From Geminocystis herdmanii PCC 6308 (GTDB taxonomy: Bacteria > Cyanobacteriota > Cyanobacteriia > Cyanobacteriales > Cyanobacteriaceae): DNA of 64,000 bases. Shown piece by piece: positions 53,753 to 62,299 of this stretch. The notes beneath the pieces were generated by a model that saw nothing but the letters and a program-made list of their open reading frames with translations, searched no databases and was not told the DNA's origin. The position numbers and the translations under genes are program-made. Position 1 is the stretch's first letter. Each line of letters starts with the position of its first letter. The stretch spans positions 3,706,272 through 3,770,271 of the forward strand of contig NZ_CM001775.1 of assembly GCF_000332235.1 (NCBI RefSeq), written 5' to 3'.

Positions 53753-54934
53753 TTAAAAATGGAGTGATTCGTGTAATTGTTCAGACACTAGAATCACATC
53801 ATCAATTTTAAAAGTAACTAAATCTGGTGTTGTAGGATTTGTCATTTTTGCTAAACGATTACATTGATTTGCTATACATCGATCGAATATATTACGAATA
53901 AATCTACCATTACCTAAATCCCCTATTTTTGGTTGAAATTCTATTAATAAATCCCTAATTTCTATTTTTACTAAATCATCAATTTTATAACCATGTTCTT
54001 CACACATTAATTCAAAAATTTTTGTCAATTCTTCGGGGGTATAATCTTGAAAATTAATGTATTTAGAAAACCTCGATTTTAACCCCGGATTTGATTGAAT
54101 AAATCTTTTCATTTCCTCTTTATAACCTGCCACAATTACCACTAAATCTTCTCGATTATCTTCCATCATTTTCAATAAAGTACTAATCGCCTCTTGCCCA
54201 AAAGTATCTTTTTTATCTTCAGGCACGAGGGAATAAGCCTCATCAATAAACAAGATTCCCCCCAAGGCAGACTCTACTACTTTAGTGGTTTTTGGTGCTG
54301 TTTGTCCTAGGTATTCGGCGACTAAATCTGTCCTATCAACTTCGATAAAATGTCCTTGAGAAACTATATCTAATTTTTGATATATTTGTCCTAAAATTCT
54401 CGCTACGGTGGTTTTACCTGTGCCGGGGTTTCCCGTAAACACTAAATGTCTGGTAATTTGAGGAGTTTTTAAACCTGCTTTGATTTTTAGGCGAAAAATT
54501 TTCGCCATATTAACTAACTCTTGAACGGTAGATTTTACTTCTTCTAAACCTATCAAAGAATTGAGCTTTTCTAAGTCTTTTTCGATCGAACTGGGCTCAT
54601 TTATATTATTTTCAGCTTCTGTTTGTGAAGGAGAATTTTCGATTATTTGTTGAGTTTTAAATTCAGGGGGATTGTTAATTATATTAGCTAATTCTAAAGC
54701 GAATTTACGATCAATTTCTTTACAAGAAACTCCTAAAATTTTATTAGCTTGTTGTACAGCAGTTTGACGATTAGAAACATAACTATGATAAAGGCAATCT
54801 GTAACGGCGGATTTATTTTGTTTGAGTAAAAATTCATTGGCTTTTTGTTCATTATCCCATGCTGCCCAAAACCATGAATTTGTTAATTGACAAACACTAA
54901 ATACTGGCTCTGTAGATAGATAGTAATAAGGCAT
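53753..54934 (-). CDS. AAA ATPase of the CbxX/CfxQ (SpoVK) family
   Basis: The 393-residue protein has an N-terminal helical region of about 110 residues and an AAA domain with Walker A GNPGTGKTT (168-176), Walker B ILFIDEAY (227-234) and the SRF arginine-finger region. The GLEEVKSTVQELVNMAKI block precedes the core, as in CbbX and EccA proteins. It may act as a remodelling ATPase; no RuBisCO or type VII secretion genes are near. It is flanked on the right side of the segment by one copy of a 311-base repeat. Confidence 0.88.
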   Translation of the reverse strand: MPYYYLSTEPVFSVCQLTNSWFWAAWDNEQKANEFLLKQNKSAVTDCLYHSYVSNRQTAVQQANKILGVSCKEIDRKFALELANIINNPPEFKTQQIIENSPSQTEAENNINEPSSIEKDLEKLNSLIGLEEVKSTVQELVNMAKIFRLKIKAGLKTPQITRHLVFTGNPGTGKTTVARILGQIYQKLDIVSQGHFIEVDRTDLVAEYLGQTAPKTTKVVESALGGILFIDEAYSLVPEDKKDTFGQEAISTLLKMMEDNREDLVVIVAGYKEEMKRFIQSNPGLKSRFSKYINFQDYTPEELTKIFELMCEEHGYKIDDLVKIEIRDLLIEFQPKIGDLGNGRFIRNIFDRCIANQCNRLAKMTNPTTPDLVTFKIDDVILVSEQLHESLHF

Positions 54935-55286
54935 ATTTTTAAAAAAGTTCGATCGAACTATTGATATTTAAGTAGTATTATTTTACCTCAGTTCGATGTA
55001 AGAAACTTGATGATTAATCGGGTTTAAATCAATTTTTACTACTATCTCCTTTCTCCTGTCTCCTTGATTTCTTTCTTCGTTGATTTTGTAGGGATTAACT
55101 AGAAATAATGAGAATTAAACTAAGGATTTATTCCTGAATTAGACATAAAATTAATAACTGAATTTGTATTTATTTATGCCTAATTGCTGATTCAATATCC
55201 CTCAAATTAGGATAGTTCTGGTATTTTGAGATCATAAAAAATAGAGGATTCTAAGAACAAATATTTGAGGGCAAACAAGTTTTACA
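54935..55286. other. Gene-free spacer between AAA ATPase and speD
   Basis: No gene is seen in these 352 bases. The only features are a copy of the 16-base repeat TTTTACCTCAGTTCGA at 54981-54996 and short CTCCTT/CTCCTG runs near 55045. Confidence 0.6.
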
Positions 55287-55700
55287 CTAAGCGACACCTT
55301 GAAGGACAGGAATATACTCCTCTCTCATAGTCGTCATGTTTTGATGGACAAACGCTTCAGGAAAACCTCGATCGATTTCTCTCATGGTTGCCTGTTTAGC
55401 TTCGAGTGCAACTTGTAATACTTTCATGGCTTCTTTAGGTTGTCCAGCACCACAGAAAAATAAATCTGCGGCAAAATAACCATATTCGGGCCAAGTATGA
55501 ATTGCAATGTGAGATTCCGCCAAAGTAACGGTAGCTGTTACCCCATGGGGACTAAATTGGTGTACACACATATCGATTAAGGTTGCTTTTCCCGCCTTAA
55601 TAGCATCTAACAAGCCTTGACGGATTCTTTCTGGATCGTTCAAAAGATCAGCCGGTGCTTGCCACGCATCTACCACTAAATGTGTACCCACTTTGTTCAT
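55287..55700 (-). CDS. speD: S-adenosylmethionine decarboxylase proenzyme
   Basis: SpeD makes decarboxylated SAM for spermidine. It is a self-cleaving pyruvoyl enzyme: cleavage is at E62-S63 in AESHIAIHTWPE, so Ser63 becomes the pyruvoyl group. The start at 55700 (MNKVGTHLVVDAW) matches the family; the frame is open 23 codons upstream. The 137-residue length is typical of the class 1B bacterial form. It is a neighbour of mnmA, on the same strand but 250 bases away. Confidence 0.93.
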   Translation of the reverse strand: MNKVGTHLVVDAWQAPADLLNDPERIRQGLLDAIKAGKATLIDMCVHQFSPHGVTATVTLAESHIAIHTWPEYGYFAADLFFCGAGQPKEAMKVLQVALEAKQATMREIDRGFPEAFVHQNMTTMREEYIPVLQGVA

Positions 55701-55951
55701 TCTTGTCAACTCACTCCATATTGTGCTAATAGGGACAATAGATTTTAACAGATATTTTAGTCCTGTCATCCAAAACCTAGTTTATGTTTTTTCGCCTGTT
55801 GTAATAATACTCGACTATTCATAGCTAAGGTTAAGAGAAAGTAAAGACTAAAATCTTCCAAACAAACATCATATACAAATTAGTATCTTCTTGTCAAGTA
55901 CTTTCTAAAAAAAATCTTTACTTATACAAATTCTTCATTTTTAATTCCTCA

Positions 55952-57001
55952 TTATTTATCAATGATACCACCGCCTAGGAGTAAATCTTCATGATATAGC
56001 ACGGCTGCTTGTCCGGGTGTAATACCAAATTGAGGCTCGTCAAAAATTAATTTTATTCGTTGACTATCTAAGGGGATGACATTAACGCTTTTAGGGGGAG
56101 TGCGGTATCTAATTTTGGCTTCTGCTTTGATGGGATTTTCGGGAGGTGCGATCGAAACCCAATTCATACGACCAACAATACATTCTGTCCTACCACCTTG
56201 ATCTCGTGTTGCTACAACAACATGATTCATCACAGGATCAAGTTTGACTACATATAAAGGTTCAGCATAAGCAATACCTAAGCCTTTTCTTTGTCCGATC
56301 GTATAGTGATGAATACCAGTATGTTCTCCTAAAATATTACCTTCTAAGTCCACAATTTGCCCTTGTTTGGGTTGAATATATTTGTCTAAAAAGTCTTTCA
56401 TTGAGCCATGAGTTTCAATGAGACATAAATCTTGGCTATCGGGTTTATCCGCAGTTTTTAGTTCAAATTTACTCGCCATAACTCTCGTTTCGGCTTTAGT
56501 TTGTTCTCCCAAAGGGAAAATTAAATGAGATAATAAATCTTGAGTAAGATCATAGAGAAAATAGGATTGATCTTTAGTGTCATCGATCGCCTTTAAGAGT
56601 TGGTATCGATCGAGCTTTTCATCATAGTTGATTCTAGCATAATGACCTGTAGCGATTTTATCAATACCGAGATTTTGTTGAGCATATTCGAGCATCGGCG
56701 GAAACTTAACCACTCGATTACATTGAGAACAAGGCAATGGTGTAACTCCAGATTCGTATCCTGATACCACATAATCAACAATATAAGTTTGAAAAAGCTC
56801 ACGGGTATCCACCACATGATGAGGTATGCCTAATTGTTCGCAAAGATGAGCCGCATCTACCATACCATCAGAACAACATTGCCCTTTACCCTTCATTAAC
56901 CACAGAGTTAAGCCTTCCACTTCATAACCTTGACTTTGTAAACTAGCCGCCGCCACCGAACTATCTACCCCCCCTGACAAACCAACTACTACCTTAACCA
57001 T
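55952..57001 (-). CDS. mnmA: tRNA-specific 2-thiouridylase
   Basis: MnmA thiolates uridine 34 of Lys, Glu and Gln tRNAs. The PP-loop motif GLSGGVDSS is at residues 7-15, and the first catalytic cysteine region PCSQCN (C91, C94) is present, along with [15 protein letters not shown] and [14 protein letters not shown]. The length of 349 residues is normal. A cytoplasmic housekeeping enzyme. It lies next to the second copy of the 311-base repeat. Confidence 0.95.
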   Translation of the reverse strand: MVKVVVGLSGGVDSSVAAASLQSQGYEVEGLTLWLMKGKGQCCSDGMVDAAHLCEQLGIPHHVVDTRELFQTYIVDYVVSGYESGVTPLPCSQCNRVVKFPPMLEYAQQNLGIDKIATGHYARINYDEKLDRYQLLKAIDDTKDQSYFLYDLTQDLLSHLIFPLGEQTKAETRVMASKFELKTADKPDSQDLCLIETHGSMKDFLDKYIQPKQGQIVDLEGNILGEHTGIHHYTIGQRKGLGIAYAEPLYVVKLDPVMNHVVVATRDQGGRTECIVGRMNWVSIAPPENPIKAEAKIRYRTPPKSVNVIPLDSQRIKLIFDEPQFGITPGQAAVLYHEDLLLGGGIIDK

Positions 57002-57169
57002 AAAATTCAGAAAACCAAATAAAAAATAATGAACATCAAATAGTGAATTTAATTCTTATTTTAACAATTAATCAGTGAACTACCCATCGCTAACTTTTTA
57101 ATCATCTCATGGAGAAAGGCTTAGATGAAATACAAGTAGTAGCCTGTGGGGGGAGGAAAACAACATTAA

Positions 57170-57480
57170 CTGTTATATAAAACTTACTCATAGTTACCTA
57201 TGACGTTTACTTCTTGCTTCTACCAGTCAAGTCGGCTTGATACTGTCCACAAGCGTTGATTCGGGTGTAACCCACCCTACTTTTATTATTCTAATTAATT
57301 GATTAATCTTGAATAATAACTAATTTTTTATTTAATTTAATCTTTAAATTAAATAGTTTTAACAGTCTTGGTTATCGACTTCATTAAAAGCTAACATATT
57401 TTAAAAAAAATGTCAACCTTTATCCCGTGAGTAGGTATAAACAACTATAATAAACTATTAGTTAACAGTTAAAAGCTCTT
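57170..57480 (+). repeat. 311-bp exact direct repeat, copy 2
   Basis: Identical to 53305-53615 in the same orientation. It is followed within 50 bases by the HicB gene, while copy 1 is preceded by the RelE/ParE toxin gene. The 3.55-kb interval between copies holds AAA ATPase, speD and mnmA. The preceding 57002-57169 has an AACTACCCAT fragment like IS200/IS605 ends and no gene. Confidence 0.95.
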
Positions 57481-57529
57481 AAGCTATACTAAATTTATTC
57501 TGATTAAGCAGACATTGAATAATATCATT

Positions 57530-57766
57530 ATGGATAGATTAGAATTGCCAGTAGAGTATAGTTTCGATTTTGATAGTAAGATGGTTATTGCTACTATACC
57601 TCAACTTAACTATATTTCTTCTTTTGGTAAAGATTTTAAGGAAGCTGAAAAAAACATTACTGAAGCAGTATTAGCTTATTTAGAAGCGTTAGAAAAAGAG
57701 GGTTTAACTATTTCCAACATTGAGAAAAGTTTAGGTACAGTTTTAATCGTTGAGTTAGTTTCATGA
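57530..57766 (+). CDS. hicB: HicB-family antitoxin
   Basis: The protein is a HicB partial fold: LPVEYSFDFDSKMVIATIPQL and GKDFKEAEKNITEAVLAYLE. The start ATG at 57530 follows an in-frame TTG at 57515. Its stop codon overlaps the start of the downstream hicA by four bases (ATGA), as usual. The associated toxin carries an internal stop, so this antitoxin may be a lone survivor. Confidence 0.85.
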   Translation: MDRLELPVEYSFDFDSKMVIATIPQLNYISSFGKDFKEAEKNITEAVLAYLEALEKEGLTISNIEKSLGTVLIVELVS

Positions 57767-57987
57767 GTGACAAATTATCTTCTATAACTTGCAAAAAAGC
57801 ATTACGCAAACTAAAAAAAGCAGGATTTACAGAAAATCATCAAAAAGGTAGTCATTTAGTTTTAAAACATTCTGATGGCAGAATGGCTGTATTACCAATG
57901 CACAATCAAGATATTCCTAAAGCTACATTGTATTCCATCGTAATTCATTAAGCTAAATTAAGCCTAGAAGAATGGAAAAATCTTTAA
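57763..57987 (+). pseudogene. hicA: HicA toxin with an internal stop codon
   Basis: The frame starts ITCKKALRKLKKAGFTENHQ and GSHLVLKHSDGRMAVLP, giving the catalytic histidine and core, then reaches IPKATLYSIVIH and stops at TAA (57949-57951). The same frame continues after that TAA with AKLSLEEWKNL to a TAA at 57985, the expected C-terminal helix. A CAA-to-TAA change would explain the stop. The 62-residue product lacks the last helix and is probably inactive, though some short HicA forms exist. Confidence 0.75.
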
Positions 57988-58078
57988 TCTTAATTTTTGT
58001 CTTTATTACCTATTACCTACCCTCGTTGATCGATCGTGGTAAAATACCGATAAAATAAGGTTCGATGTGCAAAATAGA

Positions 58079-58558
58079 ATGATTAGAATTGGTAACGGTT
58101 ACGATTTACACAGATTAGTCGAGGGAAGAAAACTTATTCTTGGGGGTGTCAACATTGACCATCATCTCGGATTATTAGGTCATAGTGACGCTGATGTGTT
58201 AACTCATTCCATCATGGATGCCTTACTTGGGGCGTTGAGTTTAGGGGATATTGGACATTACTTTCCCCCTAGCGATCCTCAATGGGCTGGAGCTGATAGT
58301 ATGGTATTGTTACAGCAAGTTCATCAATTAATACTCGATCGAGGTTGGACTATTGGTAATATGGATAATGTCATTGTAGCCGAACGTCCCAAATTAAAAC
58401 CCCATCTTCCCGCCATGATCAAATCTCTCGCTGATACACTTTCGATCGAGCCTGATAGAATTAGTATCAAAGCCACCACCAACGAAAAATTAGATGCCGT
58501 AGGTAAAGAAGAAGCAATTTGTGCCTATAGTGTTGTTTTACTTTATCAAAATACTTAA
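58079..58558 (+). CDS. ispF: 2-C-methyl-D-erythritol 2,4-cyclodiphosphate synthase
   Basis: IspF makes the cyclic intermediate of the MEP pathway for isoprenoids, including carotenoids and plastoquinone chains. The zinc ligands D9 and H11 (GYDLHRL) and the HSDADVLTH segment are present, as is the KATTNEKLD region. The ATG at 58079 gives the family start MIRIGNGYD; an in-frame GTG four codons upstream is also open and has AAGG before it. A 159-residue protein is normal for this trimeric enzyme. Confidence 0.93.
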   Translation: MIRIGNGYDLHRLVEGRKLILGGVNIDHHLGLLGHSDADVLTHSIMDALLGALSLGDIGHYFPPSDPQWAGADSMVLLQQVHQLILDRGWTIGNMDNVIVAERPKLKPHLPAMIKSLADTLSIEPDRISIKATTNEKLDAVGKEEAICAYSVVLLYQNT

Positions 58559-58714
58559 GAGATAATTAAGAATTAGGAATTAGTAATGAGGAATTGAATT
58601 GATTGTTAATTTATTCATTTCTAATTATTCTTAATTCTTTATTAAATTCTGGCATTAATGGGAACAAATATTGCAAAATGTTAAATAAATAAACTAAAAC
58701 TTAACAATGATTCT

Positions 58715-59101
58715 GTGAATAACCAGTTATTACAAAGAGAAACAAATTATACCGAAATAAAGAAAACGACTCTTAGTCTTCTAACAGTGATTATAATCTT
58801 GCTCTTAAGCATAATAGCATGGTGGTTAATACCAACAAAAGACCCTTATACTCTTGAAGTGCTATCCTATCAAGGTAATATTGAGCGAGGAAGTGCTATT
58901 TTTCAAGTCAATTGTGCGGGTTGTCATGGTATTAATGGAAATGGTAATGTAGGACCAAGTTTAAAAGATATATCAAAACATAAGTCAGAAGTCAAAATTA
59001 TTAATCAAGTGGTAAGTGGAAAAACTCCCCCCATGCCAAAGTTTCAACCATCCGCCGAAGATATGGCAGATTTGCTCAGTTATTTGCGCCAACTTTCTTA
59101 A
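58715..59101 (+). CDS. cytM: Cytochrome c M
   Basis: The protein has an uncleaved N-terminal membrane anchor (about residues 18-38), then a class I cytochrome c domain with C67-x2-C70-H71 (CAGCH) and a methionine ligand in TPPMPKF near residue 103. Length 128 fits cyanobacterial cytochrome cM, which is anchored in the plasma or thylakoid membrane and linked to stress and dark respiration. The GTG start at 58715 is the first in frame; a methionine is not available further upstream. Confidence 0.85.
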   Translation: MNNQLLQRETNYTEIKKTTLSLLTVIIILLLSIIAWWLIPTKDPYTLEVLSYQGNIERGSAIFQVNCAGCHGINGNGNVGPSLKDISKHKSEVKIINQVVSGKTPPMPKFQPSAEDMADLLSYLRQLS

Positions 59102-59216
59102 TTTTTCTTCTCCAAAACGTTATACTTCTTCAAAAAAAATTTTATGATTTCCTAGGGTTTAAATATTATTCAACTAATTAAGATATAATCTTGAGGGTAA
59201 TTAATCCTTACTGATT

Positions 59217-60869
59217 ATGGGTGTGAGTAAAAGTAGTTTCTTTGTTATGAAATCTAATTCTTGGTTAAATATTAATCCTTTATCTTTAGTATCCTCTCAA
59301 CTTTGGTTAACATTGCCTTTAATATTGGGAATGTCGTTTTTGTCTAATCTTCCCATTTTAGCCGTAGATTTAAAAGTGGGTATTGTACAAAGATTTGGGG
59401 ATGAATTAGAAGATGAAATTGCCCTCAAAAGTACTTCAGGTGATTCTTTGACGGTGAAATTTACTGATATTTCTACCCAAGAAGAAAAAAACCTCACGGC
59501 TAAGGAGTTAAAACTTTCGATCGAACCTCAACCATTAGCGAATAAACTCATAGAAGAAAGACTAATCTTAGGGGATTACGGCACATTTGAAACCGCAGAA
59601 GATTCCGCTAATCGTTGGCAATCTTTAGGTATTGATGTCGAAATTACTCAACCCGGACGTTGGCAAGTGTGGGCGAAACGTAGCACTTATTCCACACCTT
59701 TATTAAAAAGACTCTTAATCAATGCCATTGAAGAAAAAGGCTATCGAGACGTTTACATTGAAACCGCTATTTTATTAGAAAAACCCATTGTTACTTTCAA
59801 AGTTGGGGAAAATACCTATAAAACGAATTATTTAGAAATCAATAGTGGTAGAAACTTATTACAAGTAAAAGATGGCGCAAAGGGTACATGGCGTAATTAT
59901 GGCGGAACTTTTACCCTACAACCTAACTCCTACGGTAATTATACCCTTGTCAATAAAGTAAATATTGAGACTTATTTAAGGGGAGTTGTACCTCACGAAA
60001 TTGGTGCTAATGTACCGATGGCAGCCGCCGAAGCCCAAACTATTATCGCTCGAACCTATGCCCTTCGCAATACTCGTAGATTTCAAGCGGATAATTACGA
60101 AATGTGTGCCACAACCCATTGTCAAGTTTACTATGGATTAACAGGCACTTCTCCTATTTCCGATAAGGCGATCGAATCTACCAAAGGATTAGTGTTAACT
60201 TATAATAATGAATTAGTCGATGCGTTATACTCTTCTACCACGGGAGGAGTAACATCCTATTTTGAAGATGTCTGGAATGGAGAAAATCGCCCTTACCTTA
60301 AATCTGTTATCGACTCTCCTCAACAAGTATGGAATTTAGCAGAAAATAGTCTCGAATCCGAAGCCAATTTCCGCAAATTTATCAATCTCCAAAACGGCTT
60401 TAATGAGACAGGAAGAAGCCTCTTTCGTTGGAATCGCAAAAGTACTCTAGAGGATTTAACTAAAGACTTACGAAAATACTTAGAACGTACCAAACACCCC
60501 CTACAAGATTTTAAAACCATTAAGGAAATGAAGATTGTCGATCGATCGACTTCAGGAAGAATTATTAAAATGGATGTTACCACAGACTTAGGAGTGGTAT
60601 CCCTAGCCAAAAATGAAGTGAGAAGTGCTTTTACGCCTCCTAGAAGTACCTTGTTTTACTTAGAACCCTTTTTCGATAAAAATAACAAATTAGCTGGATA
60701 TGCCTTTGTTGGTGGCGGATTTGGTCACGGAGTGGGATTAAGTCAATTCGGTAGTTATAATTTAGCAAAATTAGGATGGTCAGCGCAACGTATTCTTGAG
60801 TTTTACTATCCGGGTACAAAACTTGAATCTTTAAACAACACCATTATTTTTTGGCAACCTTCTCCATAG
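59217..60869 (+). CDS. SpoIID/LytB domain protein
   Basis: The 550-residue protein has a hydrophobic signal (about 30-50), a beta-rich N-terminal region with a possible SPOR-like part, and a SpoIID/LytB domain from about residue 235 (LRGVVPHEIGANVPMAAAEA, then ARTYAL). Conserved catalytic residues are probably in YSSTTGGVTSYFEDVW and the final GHGVGLSQFGS. In sporulating bacteria SpoIID is a lytic transglycosylase; in cyanobacteria a peptidoglycan role is likely. It is exported, and the next gene overlaps its last bases in another frame. Confidence 0.9.
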   Translation: MGVSKSSFFVMKSNSWLNINPLSLVSSQLWLTLPLILGMSFLSNLPILAVDLKVGIVQRFGDELEDEIALKSTSGDSLTVKFTDISTQEEKNLTAKELKLSIEPQPLANKLIEERLILGDYGTFETAEDSANRWQSLGIDVEITQPGRWQVWAKRSTYSTPLLKRLLINAIEEKGYRDVYIETAILLEKPIVTFKVGENTYKTNYLEINSGRNLLQVKDGAKGTWRNYGGTFTLQPNSYGNYTLVNKVNIETYLRGVVPHEIGANVPMAAAEAQTIIARTYALRNTRRFQADNYEMCATTHCQVYYGLTGTSPISDKAIESTKGLVLTYNNELVDALYSSTTGGVTSYFEDVWNGENRPYLKSVIDSPQQVWNLAENSLESEANFRKFINLQNGFNETGRSLFRWNRKSTLEDLTKDLRKYLERTKHPLQDFKTIKEMKIVDRSTSGRIIKMDVTTDLGVVSLAKNEVRSAFTPPRSTLFYLEPFFDKNNKLAGYAFVGGGFGHGVGLSQFGSYNLAKLGWSAQRILEFYYPGTKLESLNNTIIFWQPSP

Positions 60870-60887
60870 ACATCCACCATATTTTCC

Positions 60888-60915
60888 GTAGAGACGTAAA
60901 ATTTTACATCTCTAC
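60888..60915. repeat. REP-like palindrome GTAGAGACGTAAAATTTTAC
   Basis: A nearly perfect palindrome (one mismatch) sits between the SpoIID gene and the DUF4926 gene; its core is shared with 5033-5056. It could fold in RNA as an 11- to 13-bp hairpin and may act as a terminator. Confidence 0.65.
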
Positions 60916-60955
60916 AATAATTTTAGCACTCTTAAACCACATCGAAAATAACACT

Positions 60956-61201
60956 ATGGATATAGAACTATATCAAGAAATTGCTTTAAACCGTGATATT
61001 CCTGAACATAATTTAAAAAAAGGAGATATAGCCACTTTAATCGATTTTATTGAACATCCACAAGAGGGAGAAAAGGGTTGTATTTTAGAAATATTTAATC
61101 CTCTAGGTGATTCGGTAAAGGTTGTCACCGTTCCTATTTCAGCTATTAAAATTTTAGAAGCTGATGATGTTTTAACTACTCGATCATTAGTAGAGATTTA
61201 A
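60956..61201 (+). CDS. DUF4926 protein
   Basis: The 81-residue protein starts MDIELYQEIALNRDIPEHNL and has KKGDIATLIDFIEHP and GCILEIFNPLGDSVKVVTVP, matching DUF4926, a small family of unknown function often found next to DUF6883 or TA-like genes. The frame is open 35 codons upstream but the REP-like palindrome there argues for the ATG at 60956. Downstream is an Rpn-type nuclease. Confidence 0.8.
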   Translation: MDIELYQEIALNRDIPEHNLKKGDIATLIDFIEHPQEGEKGCILEIFNPLGDSVKVVTVPISAIKILEADDVLTTRSLVEI

Positions 61202-61291
61202 TTATTCTCATTCTTCTCAATATAATATCAAGGTTTCGATCGAATAACAAATTAGCAGTCATTAAATTTGATATATATTTCCGAAAAATTT

Positions 61292-62191
61292 ATGAGTTAT
61301 GATAGTGTTTTAAAATTTATTATCGACGAATACACCAACCCAATTTTAAGCTGGTTGTTTGCTCAAGAAATCACTGCACCAGTGAAAATGTTAAACACAG
61401 AGTTAAACGTTGAACCGATTAGAGCAGATGGTGTATTTTTCTTACAGGTAGGGGAAAAAATTATTCATCTGGAATTTCAAACAAAGCCCAAATCTGAACC
61501 GCCATTACCCCTAAGAATGCTTGATTATTGGGTAAGATTGTATCGAACCTATAAACTATACCAACAAAACACGAGGATAGAACAGGTTGTTATTTTCTTA
61601 CAACAGACAAATTCTCCCCAAGTTTATCAGGATACATTCCAAGTAGATAATACAATTCATCGTTATCGAGTGATTCGGATTTGGGAATGTGATGCCACTC
61701 CCCTTTTATCCCAACCCGAATTGTTACCTTTAGCGGTACTAGCGAAAAGTGAACAACCCGAAATTTTATTTTCTCAAGTGGCAGAGGAAATTAGTAAAAT
61801 CAAAGATGAAAGACAAAAAAGCAATATAACCGCTTGTGTAGAATTATTAGCAGGTATTAATTATTCGGAGGAATTAATCAAAATGTATTTACAAGATGAT
61901 CTTTTAAAAGAATCGGTGACATATCAAAGAATTATTCGAGAAGGAATGGCTGAGGGTATTCAACAAGGTATTCAACAAGGCATTCAACAAGGTTTGGAAG
62001 AAGGAGAAAAGGAAGAGGCGATCGCGCTCGTATCTCGTTTAATTAAAAAACGTTTTCCTGAAAGGGCACAAACCATCAGAGAAACCTTGCAAAATTTATC
62101 TGTTGAGCAAATGGAGTCATTAGCAGAAAGTTTATTTGATTTTACTTCTTTTGATGATGTAACTAATTGGCTACAAAATCTTAATTCCTAA
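61292..62191 (+). CDS. Rpn-type PD-(D/E)XK nuclease / DUF4351-like protein
   Basis: The protein has an N-terminal PD-(D/E)XK-like domain of the recombination-promoting nuclease and transposase-like group: ITAPVKMLNTELNVEPIRADGVFF and IIHLEFQTKPKSEPPLPLRML (E and K in EFQTK). The middle is helical, then four-residue repeats GIQQGIQQGIQQG (near 220-232) join a C-terminal DUF4351 domain (SRLIKKRFPER). I start at ATG 61292. Rpn proteins are abundant in cyanobacteria and are DNA endonucleases in E. coli. Confidence 0.88.
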   Translation: MSYDSVLKFIIDEYTNPILSWLFAQEITAPVKMLNTELNVEPIRADGVFFLQVGEKIIHLEFQTKPKSEPPLPLRMLDYWVRLYRTYKLYQQNTRIEQVVIFLQQTNSPQVYQDTFQVDNTIHRYRVIRIWECDATPLLSQPELLPLAVLAKSEQPEILFSQVAEEISKIKDERQKSNITACVELLAGINYSEELIKMYLQDDLLKESVTYQRIIREGMAEGIQQGIQQGIQQGLEEGEKEEAIALVSRLIKKRFPERAQTIRETLQNLSVEQMESLAESLFDFTSFDDVTNWLQNLNS

Positions 62192-62299
62192 CATCTAATC
62201 TTTAACACCTAACAAGTTATAAATAGTGTCTCACTTATCATTTGCTTGATCAAAAAGATGGCATAACTAGAATATTATACTTGTTAAGGTCATAACCTG

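Noticed and set aside
53753-54934. RuBisCO activase (CbbX) assignment for the AAA ATPase
   Set aside because: The core is CbxX/CfxQ-like, but the N-terminal region differs and no rbc genes are near, so a specific CbbX role is not supported.
62192-62299. Possible glutamine riboswitch or NtcA site before the ammonium transporter
   Set aside because: I looked for the conserved glnA-motif blocks and for GTA-N8-TAC and saw neither.
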